A DNA stretch of 46,120 nucleotides. Source: Dietzia massiliensis (lineage in GTDB: Bacteria > Actinomycetota > Actinomycetes > Mycobacteriales > Mycobacteriaceae). Positions 6,474-15,829 of the stretch are shown in pieces. The translations under genes and the position numbers were made by a program. Location: contig NZ_JAHBAV010000024.1 in assembly GCF_018390595.1 (NCBI RefSeq), forward strand, positions 1 to 46,120, in the 5' to 3' direction. The stretch's first letter is position 1. The number at the start of each line of letters is the position of its first letter. The notes under the pieces were generated by a model. That model saw only the letters and a list, made by a program, of their open reading frames with translations, ran no database searches and had not been told where the DNA came from.

Positions 6474-8498
6474 ATGCACTCTCGGACAACCCGACGAATC
6501 GCACGCGCGGTCCTCGCCCTCGGACTCGCGCCCGCCCTGGCGCTGTCGGCCTGCTCGACCGAGCCCGGAGGTGCCGAGGAGAACGCGACGACCACCTCGT
6601 CGTCGTCGCCCCCGGACCGCACCACCTCCGCGCGTCCCGGCTCGCTCGGCGGCGAGCCCCTCCCCGTGCAGGACACGGCGCCGTGCGCACAGGACGGCGG
6701 CGGCACGCCCGTGGGCCGGACCACCGACGGCCAGGCCGGCCCCGAGGGGCCCATCTCGTTGAATCCCGAGGTCGCCACCGGGTTCCGAACCGGGATGCGG
6801 CCCGTCGCCACCGCGTCGTACTCGGTCTCCACCGCGCACCCGCTGTCGACCCGGGCGGCGTGCGAGGTCCTCGCCGACGGTGGCACCGCCGCCGACGCCC
6901 TGGTCACCGCCCAGGCCGTCCTCGGGTTGGTCGAACCGCAGTCCTCCGGACTCGGCGGCGGCGGATTCCTCGTGCACTACGACGCCGACCTCGGCCAGGT
7001 CGAGACCTACGACGGACGCGAGACCGCACCCGCCGCCGCCACCGTCGACTACCTCCGGCACATCTCGCCTGACGACACCGCCGCACCGCGGCCCGACGCC
7101 CGGCGCAGCGGGCGGTCCATCGGGGTGCCCGGCATCCTCCGCCTGCTCGAATCGGCCCACGCCGACCACGGCGAGCGCGAGTGGCGCGACCTGTTCGACC
7201 CCGCGGTGCTGCTGGCCGACGACGGCTTCGAAATCAGCCCACGCCTGGCCGAGTCGATCGCCGCGTCCGCCGAGGACCTCGCCCGCGACCCGGACGCCGC
7301 CGGGTACTTCCTCGACGGCGACGCGCCGAAACCCGCCGGGACGCGCCTCACCACCCCCGCCTATGCCAAGACCATGTCCTCAGTGGCCACCGAGGGCGCC
7401 GACGCGTTCTACACCGGCGCGATCGCCGAGGCGATCGTCGAGCAGGTCAGCACCGAGCGCGAGGGCATCACCCCCGGCGCCATGACCCTCGACGACCTGG
7501 CCGGATACGAGGCCGTCACGCGCGACCCCGTGTGCAGCCCGTACCGCGACCACGCCGTGTGCGGCATGGCGCCGCCGTCCTCGGGGGGCACCGCCGTCGC
7601 CTCGACCCTGGCCATGCTCGCCGAGTCCGACCTCGCCGCGTTCCCGCCGACCGACGTCGGCCCCGACGGCGGCCTGCCCGCGCCCGAGGCCGTGCACCTG
7701 GTCACCGAGGCCGAACGGCTCGCCTACGCCGACCGCGACGTCTACATCGCCGACCCCCGGTTCGTGCCGCCGCCGCTGGGCTCCGCGATGACCCTCCTGA
7801 GACCCGGCTACCTCGCCGGACGCGCAGGCCTCATCGACACCGAACGCTCCATGGGCGAGGCCGAGCCCGGCGACTTCCCCTTCGACGCCCGCGGCGTGTT
7901 CACCGGCCCCGAACACGGGACCACCCACATCAGCATCGTCGACGCGCAGGGCAACGCCGCCGCGCTCACCACGACCATCGAGTCCGCGTTCGGCTCCTTC
8001 CAGATGGTCGAGGGGTTCCTGCTCAACAACCAGCTCACCGACTTCGCCGCCGAGCCGCGCGACGAGGCCGGGCAGCTGCAGGCCAACCGCGTCCAGCCCG
8101 GCAAGCGGCCGCGGTCTTCCATGGCGCCGACACTGGTCTTCGACGGCACGCCCCTCGCGCGCGGTGAACTGCGGGCGGTGGTCGGGTCGCCCGGCGGGTC
8201 GCGGATCATCCAGTTCGTCGTCAAGACGCTCGTCGGGATGCTCGACTGGGACCTCGACCCGCAGCAGGCCGTGAGTTCCCCGTCGTTCGGGGCGATCAAC
8301 TCGCCCGAGACCGCGATCGGCGACGAGCACCCGGCGGTGACCGGCGACTCTGAGCTGACCCGGTGGCTCACCGAGCGCGGCCACGAGGTCTCCACCGAGG
8401 AGCAGTCGTCGGGCCTCTCGGCGATCCTGCGTCAGTCCGACGGCACGCTGATCGGCGGCGCCGACCCGCGGCGCGAGGGGGTCGTGCTGGGCGGGTGA
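6474..8498 (+). CDS. ggt: Gamma-glutamyltransferase, secreted lipoprotein
   Basis: A 674-residue Ntn-hydrolase precursor that cleaves or transfers the gamma-glutamyl group of glutathione and related peptides. A type II signal peptide (Arg-rich start, hydrophobic stretch, lipobox LSAC) is followed by a Ser/Thr-rich linker. The self-processing site and nucleophile is the first Thr of HGTTHISIVDAQGNA (Thr483), splitting large and small subunits; the small subunit keeps SSMAPTLVF and VVGSPGGSRI. The start at 6474 follows GGAAGG and gives the signal peptide; an earlier in-frame ATG at 6357 would bury it. Actinobacteria of this group use mycothiol, so the substrate may be imported glutathione or gamma-glutamyl peptides. 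It lies upstream of the cobalamin riboswitch and is not controlled by it. Confidence 0.93.
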   Translation: MHSRTTRRIARAVLALGLAPALALSACSTEPGGAEENATTTSSSSPPDRTTSARPGSLGGEPLPVQDTAPCAQDGGGTPVGRTTDGQAGPEGPISLNPEVATGFRTGMRPVATASYSVSTAHPLSTRAACEVLADGGTAADALVTAQAVLGLVEPQSSGLGGGGFLVHYDADLGQVETYDGRETAPAAATVDYLRHISPDDTAAPRPDARRSGRSIGVPGILRLLESAHADHGEREWRDLFDPAVLLADDGFEISPRLAESIAASAEDLARDPDAAGYFLDGDAPKPAGTRLTTPAYAKTMSSVATEGADAFYTGAIAEAIVEQVSTEREGITPGAMTLDDLAGYEAVTRDPVCSPYRDHAVCGMAPPSSGGTAVASTLAMLAESDLAAFPPTDVGPDGGLPAPEAVHLVTEAERLAYADRDVYIADPRFVPPPLGSAMTLLRPGYLAGRAGLIDTERSMGEAEPGDFPFDARGVFTGPEHGTTHISIVDAQGNAAALTTTIESAFGSFQMVEGFLLNNQLTDFAAEPRDEAGQLQANRVQPGKRPRSSMAPTLVFDGTPLARGELRAVVGSPGGSRIIQFVVKTLVGMLDWDLDPQQAVSSPSFGAINSPETAIGDEHPAVTGDSELTRWLTERGHEVSTEEQSSGLSAILRQSDGTLIGGADPRREGVVLGG

Positions 8499-8584
8499 CG
8501 CGGCGCCGTCGGCTCGGGCGCTCGGCGGCGGGGCGCTGGTCGGCGCGGCGGCGGCTTCTGCCCGCCGCACCTGCTCGGCTACCC

Positions 8585-8745
8585 TCGAGAGGTCCGGCCA
8601 CCTGCGCCGGGCGCCCCGCGGCAACTCGGCGGAAGTCGGTGTGAATCCGACGCTGTCCCGCAACTGTGATCCCGTCCCCGGACGGGCGAGCCAGGTCGGC
8701 CGGTGCCGCGGTAGCCGTACGTACTGACCTCGGACGAAGGACGGT
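8585..8745 (+). promoter_or_regulatory. Cobalamin (AdoCbl-type) riboswitch
   Basis: Conserved blocks appear in the right order: GGAAGTCGGTGTGAATCC (8631-8648), CCCGCAACTGTGA (8657-8669) and the B12-box core GAGCCAGG (8688-8695), ending near CGGACGAAGGACGG. The flanks form GC-rich stems. The downstream operon is a corrinoid ABC importer, which agrees. Outer limits are approximate. Confidence 0.93.
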
Positions 8746-8783
8746 CGCGTGCAGCGGCCCACCGCCGCGGCCCGAGCTGTTTT

Positions 8784-8806
8784 CGTCCTCCGAGCCGCGG
8801 AGGATG
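8784..8806 (+). promoter_or_regulatory. Ribosome-binding-site hairpin: riboswitch expression platform
   Basis: CGTCCTCCG (8784-8792), loop AGCCG, then CGGAGGATG (8798-8806) pair over 9 bp including one G-U. The right arm holds the GGAGG Shine-Dalgarno of the btuF-like gene starting at 8809. No U-tract follows, so ligand binding most likely controls translation initiation rather than termination. Confidence 0.7.
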
Positions 8807-8808
8807 CC

Positions 8809-9719
8809 ATGCCCCACCCACGAGCCCGTTCCCTGCTGATCGCGCCGCTGGCCGCCCTGGCGCTCGTCGCCACCGCGTGCAGCGGCTCCGACGGCGAGGA
8901 CGCCGCCCCCGCCGATCAGACCGGCGCGGCGGCCGACGAGCCGCAGGCCATCGTGTCCCTGAGCCCCACGACCACCGAGATGCTCTACGCCGTCGGCGCG
9001 GGCGACCAGGTGGTGGCGGTGGACGAGCGGTCCGACTTCCCGGAGGACGCGCCCGTCACCGACCTGTCGGGCTACACGCCCAACCTCGAGGCGATCCTGG
9101 GCTACGCCCCCGACCTGGTGGTGCTCACCGACGACAACGCCGACATCGTGGCCGGGCTCGAGCGCTCGGGCGTCGAGGTGCTCCAGCTGCCCGCCGCCCA
9201 GACCCTCGACGAGACGTACACCCAGCTCGAGCAGGTCGGCGCGGCCACCGGCAACATCGGCGAGGCCGCCGAGCTGGTGTCGGAAATGCAGACCGAGATC
9301 GACGAGATCGTCGCCTCCGTGCCCGAGCGCGAGACGCCGCTGACGTACTTCCACGAGCTGGACGACACCTACTACACCGTCACCGACGCCACCTACGTCG
9401 GCGAGGTCTACTCCATGCTCGGCCTGACCTCCATCGCCACCGGCGACGACGCCTACCCGCAGCTGTCCGAGGAACTCATCCTCGAGGCCGACCCGGACCT
9501 CATCTTCCTGGCCGACGGTCAGTGCTGTGGCGTCACCGCGGAGACCGTGGCGCAGCGTCCCGGCTGGGACGGGCTCACCGCCGTGCGCGAGGACCGCGTC
9601 CACGTGGTGGACGAGGACCTGGCCAGCCGCTGGGGCCCGCGCATCGTGGACTTCATGCGCGAGGTCGCCACGATCGTCGCGCAGATCCCCGCCGACCAAC
9701 CCGCGACCCAGCCCACCCC

Positions 9720-9723
<4 letters not shown>
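8809..9723 (+). CDS. btuF: Cobalamin ABC transporter substrate-binding lipoprotein (BtuF-like)
   Basis: A 304-residue periplasmic-binding protein of the BtuF/FhuD family (PF01497). A signal peptide with lipobox VATAC is followed by an acidic linker, then IVSLSPTTTEMLYAVGAG, GYTPNLEAILGYAPDLVVLTDD and a C-terminal DLIFLADGQCCG lobe. It should capture corrinoids outside the membrane for the permease encoded next. The ATG at 8809 sits 5 nt after GGAGG; an overlapping ATG at 8804 is in another frame. First gene of a four-gene operon behind a cobalamin riboswitch, and its stop overlaps the GTG of the permease. Family alone would also allow a siderophore ligand, but the riboswitch makes cobalamin far more likely. 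Confidence 0.9.
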
Positions 9724-10744
<1,021 letters not shown>

Positions 10745-10748
<4 letters not shown>

Positions 10749-11632
10749 GCCCGGCCCGCCCCGCCCGCCGGGAGCCCGCGAGCCCGGCCGACCCGCGTCG
10801 CCCCGCCCTGTCCTGCCGGGACCTCCACGTGGCCCGCGACCGCACGCCGGTCCTGCACGGCATCGACCTCTCGGTACCCGCCGGGTCCTGGGTGTCGCTG
10901 GTCGGCCCCAACGGCTCCGGCAAGACCACCCTGCTGTTCGCGCTCGCGGGCCTCATCCCGGCGTCGGGGGGCATCGAGGTCGACGGGTTCGCGCCGCGCC
11001 GCGCTGGTCGCCGCCGCGTCGCGCGGACGGTGGCGATGATGCCGCAGCGCCCGGTGGTGCCGGAGGGCGTCACCGCGCGCGAGCTCATCCACCTCGGCCG
11101 CACGCCGCACATCGCCCGTTTCGGGACCGAGAGCGCCCGCGACCACGAGATGGTCGAGAGCGTCATCGACCGCCTGGACCTGCACGACCTCGCCGCGCGC
11201 ACCGCGACCACCCTGTCGGGCGGCGAACTCCAGCGGGTGGTGCTGGCCCGGGCCCTCGCCCAGGAGCCGCGGGTGCTGCTGCTCGACGAGCCCACCAGCG
11301 CCCTCGACATCGGTCACCAGCAGCAGGTGCTGGACCTGGTCGACTCGATGCGCCGCGAGAGCGGGCTGACGGTGGTCGCGGCAATGCACGACCTCACCTC
11401 GGCCGCGCACTACGGCGAGCGGTTGGTGCTGCTCGACGGCGGGCGCGTCGTGGCCGACGGTCGGCCGGAGGAGGTCCTCACCGCCGAGCGGGTGGCGCAG
11501 GTGTACGGCGCGCGCGTCGAGGTCCTGGCGCGCCCCGACGGCCCGGCGGTGCTGCCCCTGCGCGGCGCGGGAGCGGGGCCCGGCGAGGAGGGCGCGCCCG
11601 GGCGCGCGGAGCCCGGGGAAGGCGCGCCGTGA
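10745..11632 (+). CDS. btuD: Cobalamin ABC transporter ATPase (BtuD-like)
   Basis: A 295-residue cytoplasmic ATPase with Walker A GPNGSGKTT, Q-loop region MMPQRPVVPEG, signature LSGGELQRVVLARALA, Walker B VLLLDEPTSALD and H-loop AMHDLTSAAHYG. It is of the FepC/BtuD type that pairs with FecCD permeases. The ATG overlaps the permease stop as ATGA. The last 30 or so residues form a low-complexity Gly/Ala/Glu/Pro-rich tail with no catalytic role. Third gene of the riboswitch-controlled operon. Confidence 0.92.
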
Positions 11633-12477
11633 TGGAGGTCGTGCTGCTAGGCACGGGCGCGGCCGACGGCTGGCCCAACCCGTTCTGCCGGTGCACGTCG
11701 TGCGGCGAGGCACGTCGGCTCGGCGTGGTGCGCGGCCAGACCTGCGTGCTTGTCGACGACGAGCTGCTCATCGACTGCGGACCGGAGGCCCCCGGCGCGG
11801 CGGTGCGGCTCGGGCGCACCCTGGCGTCGGTCAGACATCTGCTCATCACCCACGCCCACGCCGACCATCTCGGTCCGCAGGCGTTGCTCTACCGCTCCTG
11901 GGTCCCGGGGGTGGGCGGGCTCGAGGTGGTCGGTCCCGCCGACGCGCTCGAGGTGTGCCGGCCGTGGATCGGTCCGGACGACCCAGTGCGCTTCCTCCCG
12001 GTCGTTGCCGGGGACCGGCTCACCGTGGGCCGCTACGACGTCCGGGTGCTGCCGGCCCGGCACCGGGTCTTCCGCGACGGCGACGCCGTGCTCTACGACC
12101 TCACCGGACCCGACGGCGCGCGGCTGCTGTGGGCCACCGACACCGGTCCGTGGGACGACGACTGGTTCGCCGCGGTCCGTGACGCCCGCTTCGACGCGGT
12201 CTTCATGGATGAGACCCTCGGCGACCGCGAGGAGCTCTCCCCCGCGCACCTGGGCCTGTCCCGGTTCGCCTGCATGCTCGCGCGACTGCGCGATGTGGGC
12301 GCGGTGGTCGATGAGACCGAGGTGGTGGCCGTGCACCTGGGCCACCACAACCCGCCGCCCGACGTCCTGGCCGCGCGGTTGCGCGGGCTCGGCGCCCGGG
12401 CCGGTGTCGACGGCGAGGTGGTCTGCTGCGGTCGCGGCCGCCGGGCCCCCAATGACCGCGACCGCGACTCGCGCTAG
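11629..12477 (+). CDS. MBL-fold metallohydrolase of the cobalamin operon
   Basis: A 282-residue metallo-beta-lactamase-fold protein with the metal motif THAHADHLGP and a start LLGTGAADGWPNPFCRCTSC that resembles PhnP-type phosphodiesterases, including their Cys-rich zinc-binding loop. It starts at GTG 11629 (overlapping the ATPase stop) or ATG 11632. Related MBL proteins occur with corrinoid salvage genes in actinobacteria, sometimes fused to adenosylcobinamide kinase, so a role in processing imported corrinoids or nucleotide-loop precursors is plausible but inferred. Its TAG stop overlaps the stop of the convergent tetR-like gene inside one CTAG. Confidence 0.75.
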   Translation: MMEVVLLGTGAADGWPNPFCRCTSCGEARRLGVVRGQTCVLVDDELLIDCGPEAPGAAVRLGRTLASVRHLLITHAHADHLGPQALLYRSWVPGVGGLEVVGPADALEVCRPWIGPDDPVRFLPVVAGDRLTVGRYDVRVLPARHRVFRDGDAVLYDLTGPDGARLLWATDTGPWDDDWFAAVRDARFDAVFMDETLGDREELSPAHLGLSRFACMLARLRDVGAVVDETEVVAVHLGHHNPPPDVLAARLRGLGARAGVDGEVVCCGRGRRAPNDRDRDSR

Positions 12478-13147
12478 CGGCGCCCGTCGCCCCGCAGCAG
12501 GTTGCCCGCGCCGTTCTCCAGGACATCGAACGCCTCGTCCAGGTAGGCCGCGCGGCTCTTCAGCGCGTTCTGCTCGCCGTTGCCGTGCAGCTGGTCGGTG
12601 CCGATCTGCTCGGCGTCGTCGGGCGCCTGACCGCTGCGCGGGCGGTGGCGCAGCACCGACGCACCGACGGCCAGGCTCAGGTCCACCAGCACGCGGACCC
12701 GGAAGTCGCTGAGCTGCGGCTCCCGGCGGCTGATCGCCTCGTACAACGGGTCGAGGATCCGCTCGGCGATGCACGACCGGGCGTCGCTGGAGAGCATCAG
12801 ACCGATCTGTTCCCCGGCGACGAGCAGGTTGTCGGCGGCCTCGATATCGTCCGACGAGCGCCCGTAGAGCTCCCGGAACATCGTGCGGAAGATGTCCACG
12901 GGGGTGAGGTCCGCGTCCGCCTGGTCCACCTGCCGCACGAACTCGGCGATCTGCTCGCGCAGAAGTGCACGAACGCGTCCTCGCGGTGGGCGAAGTAGTT
13001 GTGGAACGTCCGGGTGGAGACCCCCGCCCGCCCGGCGATCGCCGACACGGTCGCGCCCTCCACCCCCTCGGCGACCAGGAGTTCCACGGCGGCCGCCGAG
13101 AGACGGGTGCGGGTGTCGGCCTTCTTCCGCTCGCGCAGGCTAGGCAT
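12474..13147 (-). pseudogene. TetR-family regulator broken by a 1-nt frameshift
   Basis: The first 63 or so residues (start 13147) are a clear TetR DNA-binding domain: RERKKADTRTRLSAAAVELL, helix-turn-helix ATVSAIAGRAGVSTRTFHNY, then FAHREDAFVHF. Near 12962 the frame is lost. The ligand-binding domain continues in another frame as LREQIAEFVRQVDQADADLT and on to the stop at 12474. One extra base, restoring TTC-CTG in place of TTCTG, rejoins the two into a normal protein of about 224 residues. The start overlaps the end of the upstream MMPL gene by 8 nt, so both are co-transcribed, and a TetR-type operator lies before that gene. It is either a recent loss-of-function mutation or a sequencing error. 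Confidence 0.85.
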
Positions 13148-15647
13148 CGGCTCGCCCGGCACCACCACCGTCGGCCCGGTCGCCGCCGAGCTCGTGCTTG
13201 CCGGCGCCCAGGGACTGGGCGGCAACGGTCTCCGCGGAATGCCGGCCCTCTGCCAACGCGTCGGGATCGACCACCTCGTCGTCATCACCGGACCCGGCCC
13301 GGTCCCCGGTCCCGCGGGGACCGTCCGCACCGACGTCCTCCAACGCCGACCCCTCGACGTCCACGGACGGCAGGATCCGGTCCAGCCAGCGCGGGATCTT
13401 CCAGGCGCGCTCGCCGAGCAGGAACATCACCGCGGGGATGATCGTCATGCGGACGACGAAGGCGTCGAACAGCACGGCCACGGCCAGCGCGAAGCCCATC
13501 ACCTTGATGAACTGCTCGTCGATCGTCATGAACGCGGCGAACACGCTGGTCATGATGAGCGCGGCCGCGGTGACGACGCGCGCACCGTGCTTGAAGCCGT
13601 TGGACACGGCGTTCTGCGCGGTCTTGCCGTGGACCCAGCCCTCGCGCATGCGGGTGACGAGGAAGACCTGGTAGTCCATCGCGAGGCCGAACACGATGCC
13701 GATGAGGATGATCGGCAGGAAGCTGATGATCGGCTGCGGATCGGAGATGATGCCGCCCCAGCCCTCCTGCCACAGCGCGACGGTGAGGCCGAAGGTGGCG
13801 GCCACCGACAGGCCGAAGCCCAGCGCCGCGATGAGCGGCACCCAGATGGAGCGGAACACCAGCATGAGCAGGATGAACGCCAGCGCCAGGACGATGCCGA
13901 CGTACGGCAGGAGCACCTCGGACAGTCGCTCGGAGATGTCCTCGTAGATCGGGGTGACGCCGGTGACGGAGTATGTGCCGCCGGTCTCCTGCTCGAACGC
14001 GCCGATGCCCGCGCGGATGTTGTCCAGCACGGTCGCGGCCTGCTCGTCGGTCGCCCCGTACTCGGGCGTGATGAGCACCTGAGCGGCGTCGCCGGCCTCG
14101 TTGGACTCGATGATCTGCGCGTTGCGGACGCCGTCCACCGCCTGGATGTCCTCGACCGCGGTGGCCCACGCGGCCGGACGCTCCTCCGCCGGGACGTCGA
14201 GGGTGTCGACGAGGGCGATCATCGGCGCGTTGCGGCCGGGGCCGAACGCCTCGGCCGTGAGGTCGTACGCGGTGCGGTTGGGGGTGCCGGGCGACATCGT
14301 GCCGTCGGATGGCATGGCGAGCCGCAGCTGCGCGGCCGGGATCGCGAGCAGGCCCAGGAGCACCACGGCGACCACGGCGTGCAGGATCGGGTGTTTGCGA
14401 ACGCGGCGGACCCAGGTCAGGCCCATCGTCGGCTTCTCGTCCTCCGGGTCCGGCGCCTTGACGACCGGGACGCGGGCGCCGAAGACCTTGGTGCCGACGG
14501 CGCCGAGGACGGCCGGCAGCAGGGTGATCGCGACGAGGACGGCGATCGCGACGGTCGCGGCGGCGGACAGCGCCATCGCCGTGAGGAACGGGATGTTGAT
14601 GATCGACAGCGCGGCGAGCGCGATGAGCACGGTCAGGCCGGCGAACACCACGGCGGAACCGGCCTTGCCCACCGCGAGCCCGGCGAGGTGTGCTCGCTCC
14701 CGGAACGGGATCGTCTTGAGCTGCTGCGCCAGTTCCCTCGGCTCGAGATCGTTACCGCCGATGTGCTTGACGAGCTCGGTGCGGAAGCGCGACACGATGA
14801 ACAGGGCGTAGTCGATGCCCACGGCGAGGCCGATCATCGACGCCAGGGTCGGCGTGAAGTTGCTGATCGTGTCCGTGAAGGAGGTGGCGGCGAAGATGCC
14901 GGCGATGCCGATGCCCACGCCCACCACGCCGACGAGCAGGGGCAGTCCCGCCGCGATGAGCGAGCCGAAGGTGATGGTGAGGATGACGGCTGCGACGGCG
15001 ATACCGATGATCTCGCCGGTCGCGCTGATCTCCGAGGTCTGGAACGCGTTGCCCGAGTAGGCGATCGTCAGGCCGTCCTGGTGCTCGGCCACGAGGTCAG
15101 CGAACGCCTCGCGGTCCTCGGCCTCGACGTTCATGGTGGTCTCGGCGGCGAACTGGAGCTGGACGGTGCCGGTCGTCTCGTCCTCGCTCAGGGGGCTGAG
15201 CGCGGCGAAGTCGGCGTCGATCTGCTCCTGCGGGATGCCCTGCGCGGCCTTGGCCTCGGTCATCTGCTGACGCATGCCCTCAGCGGCCATCACCGGGCTG
15301 ACGATCGCCTCGGTACCCGTGAGGAAGTCGAGCTCGCGCACCTCCGCGAGGAAGGCGTCGACGTCCTCCGCCACGGCCGGGTCGGTGAGGGTGCTGCCCT
15401 CGGGCGCCCGGATGACGACGGTGCCCGTCGGCGCGTCGAGCTGGCTGGGTGAGCCGGGGAACCGCTCCTGGATCTCCTCCTGCGTCTCGATCGACTCGAG
15501 GCCGGGGATCTCGAAGCTGCTCGTGGTCTGCTGCGACAGGGTGGCGGCGGCCGTGCCCATGCCCGCGATGATGAGCAACCACGCGACGATGAACCTCCAC
15601 CTGTGCAGGTAGGCCGATCGGCCGATCCGGTAGAGAAATGACGCCAT
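13140..15647 (-). CDS. MMPL/RND-family membrane transporter
   Basis: An 835-residue membrane protein with two repeated halves. Each has one N-terminal helix, a large outer domain and a cluster of about five helices, the layout of MmpL lipid exporters. Motifs include GLAVGIDYALFIVSRFR in the first half and IGIVFGLAMDYQVFLVTRMR in the second, carrying the Asp-Tyr pairs of the proton relay. The start at 15647 follows GAGGAG. Family members export surface lipids, siderophores or drugs. The genes next to it are a TetR-type regulator (same transcript) and a divergent siderophore-interacting protein, so an efflux or siderophore role are both possible. Confidence 0.9.
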   Translation of the reverse strand: MASFLYRIGRSAYLHRWRFIVAWLLIIAGMGTAAATLSQQTTSSFEIPGLESIETQEEIQERFPGSPSQLDAPTGTVVIRAPEGSTLTDPAVAEDVDAFLAEVRELDFLTGTEAIVSPVMAAEGMRQQMTEAKAAQGIPQEQIDADFAALSPLSEDETTGTVQLQFAAETTMNVEAEDREAFADLVAEHQDGLTIAYSGNAFQTSEISATGEIIGIAVAAVILTITFGSLIAAGLPLLVGVVGVGIGIAGIFAATSFTDTISNFTPTLASMIGLAVGIDYALFIVSRFRTELVKHIGGNDLEPRELAQQLKTIPFRERAHLAGLAVGKAGSAVVFAGLTVLIALAALSIINIPFLTAMALSAAATVAIAVLVAITLLPAVLGAVGTKVFGARVPVVKAPDPEDEKPTMGLTWVRRVRKHPILHAVVAVVLLGLLAIPAAQLRLAMPSDGTMSPGTPNRTAYDLTAEAFGPGRNAPMIALVDTLDVPAEERPAAWATAVEDIQAVDGVRNAQIIESNEAGDAAQVLITPEYGATDEQAATVLDNIRAGIGAFEQETGGTYSVTGVTPIYEDISERLSEVLLPYVGIVLALAFILLMLVFRSIWVPLIAALGFGLSVAATFGLTVALWQEGWGGIISDPQPIISFLPIILIGIVFGLAMDYQVFLVTRMREGWVHGKTAQNAVSNGFKHGARVVTAAALIMTSVFAAFMTIDEQFIKVMGFALAVAVLFDAFVVRMTIIPAVMFLLGERAWKIPRWLDRILPSVDVEGSALEDVGADGPRGTGDRAGSGDDDEVVDPDALAEGRHSAETVAAQSLGAGKHELGGDRADGGGAGRADA

Positions 15648-15714
15648 GCGCTTGGCTCCTCGGGGCGTGGGTGCGACTCGCGAACCCCCGCAGTTTTGCA
15701 CGGACACTGCACGA

Positions 15715-15731
15715 TTGCACAGCCCGTGCAA
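15715..15731. promoter_or_regulatory. TetR-type operator TTGCAC-N5-GTGCAA
   Basis: A perfect 6-bp inverted repeat with a 5-nt spacer lies 68 bp before the MMPL start. Extra half-sites TTGCAC (15696-15701) and CTGCAC lie beside it. Position and symmetry suit autoregulation by the TetR protein of the MMPL operon. Confidence 0.65.
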
Positions 15732-15750
15732 GGTTGTGTGGCGGACGACA

Positions 15751-15780
15751 CCCCGCGCGGTCGTCCCCGGCCGCGCGGGG
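15751..15780. other. 10-bp GC stem-loop in divergent intergenic region
   Basis: CCCCGCGCGG (15751-15760) and CCGCGCGGGG (15771-15780) are perfect complements around a 10-nt loop, between the TetR-type operator and the iron box. It may insulate the two divergent promoters or be a second operator; no U-tract follows. Confidence 0.5.
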
Positions 15781-15790
15781 CGACTCTCTG

Positions 15791-15809
15791 GGAGGATAGG
15801 GTCACCTAA
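15791..15809. promoter_or_regulatory. IdeR/DtxR iron box
   Basis: The 19 bp GGAGGATAGGGTCACCTAA agree with the IdeR/DtxR consensus TTAGGTTAGGCTAACCTAA at 14 of 19 positions, and the box contains a possible -10 element TAGGGT (15797-15802). It ends 20 bp before the start of the siderophore-interacting protein gene. Iron-loaded IdeR would repress that promoter. Confidence 0.7.
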
Positions 15810-15829
15810 CCCCCGTCGAAGGAGTATGA

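Noticed and set aside
8499..8585. Terminator after the gamma-glutamyltransferase gene
   Set aside because: GC-rich sequence with no clear perfect stem; cannot be separated from the riboswitch 5' flank.
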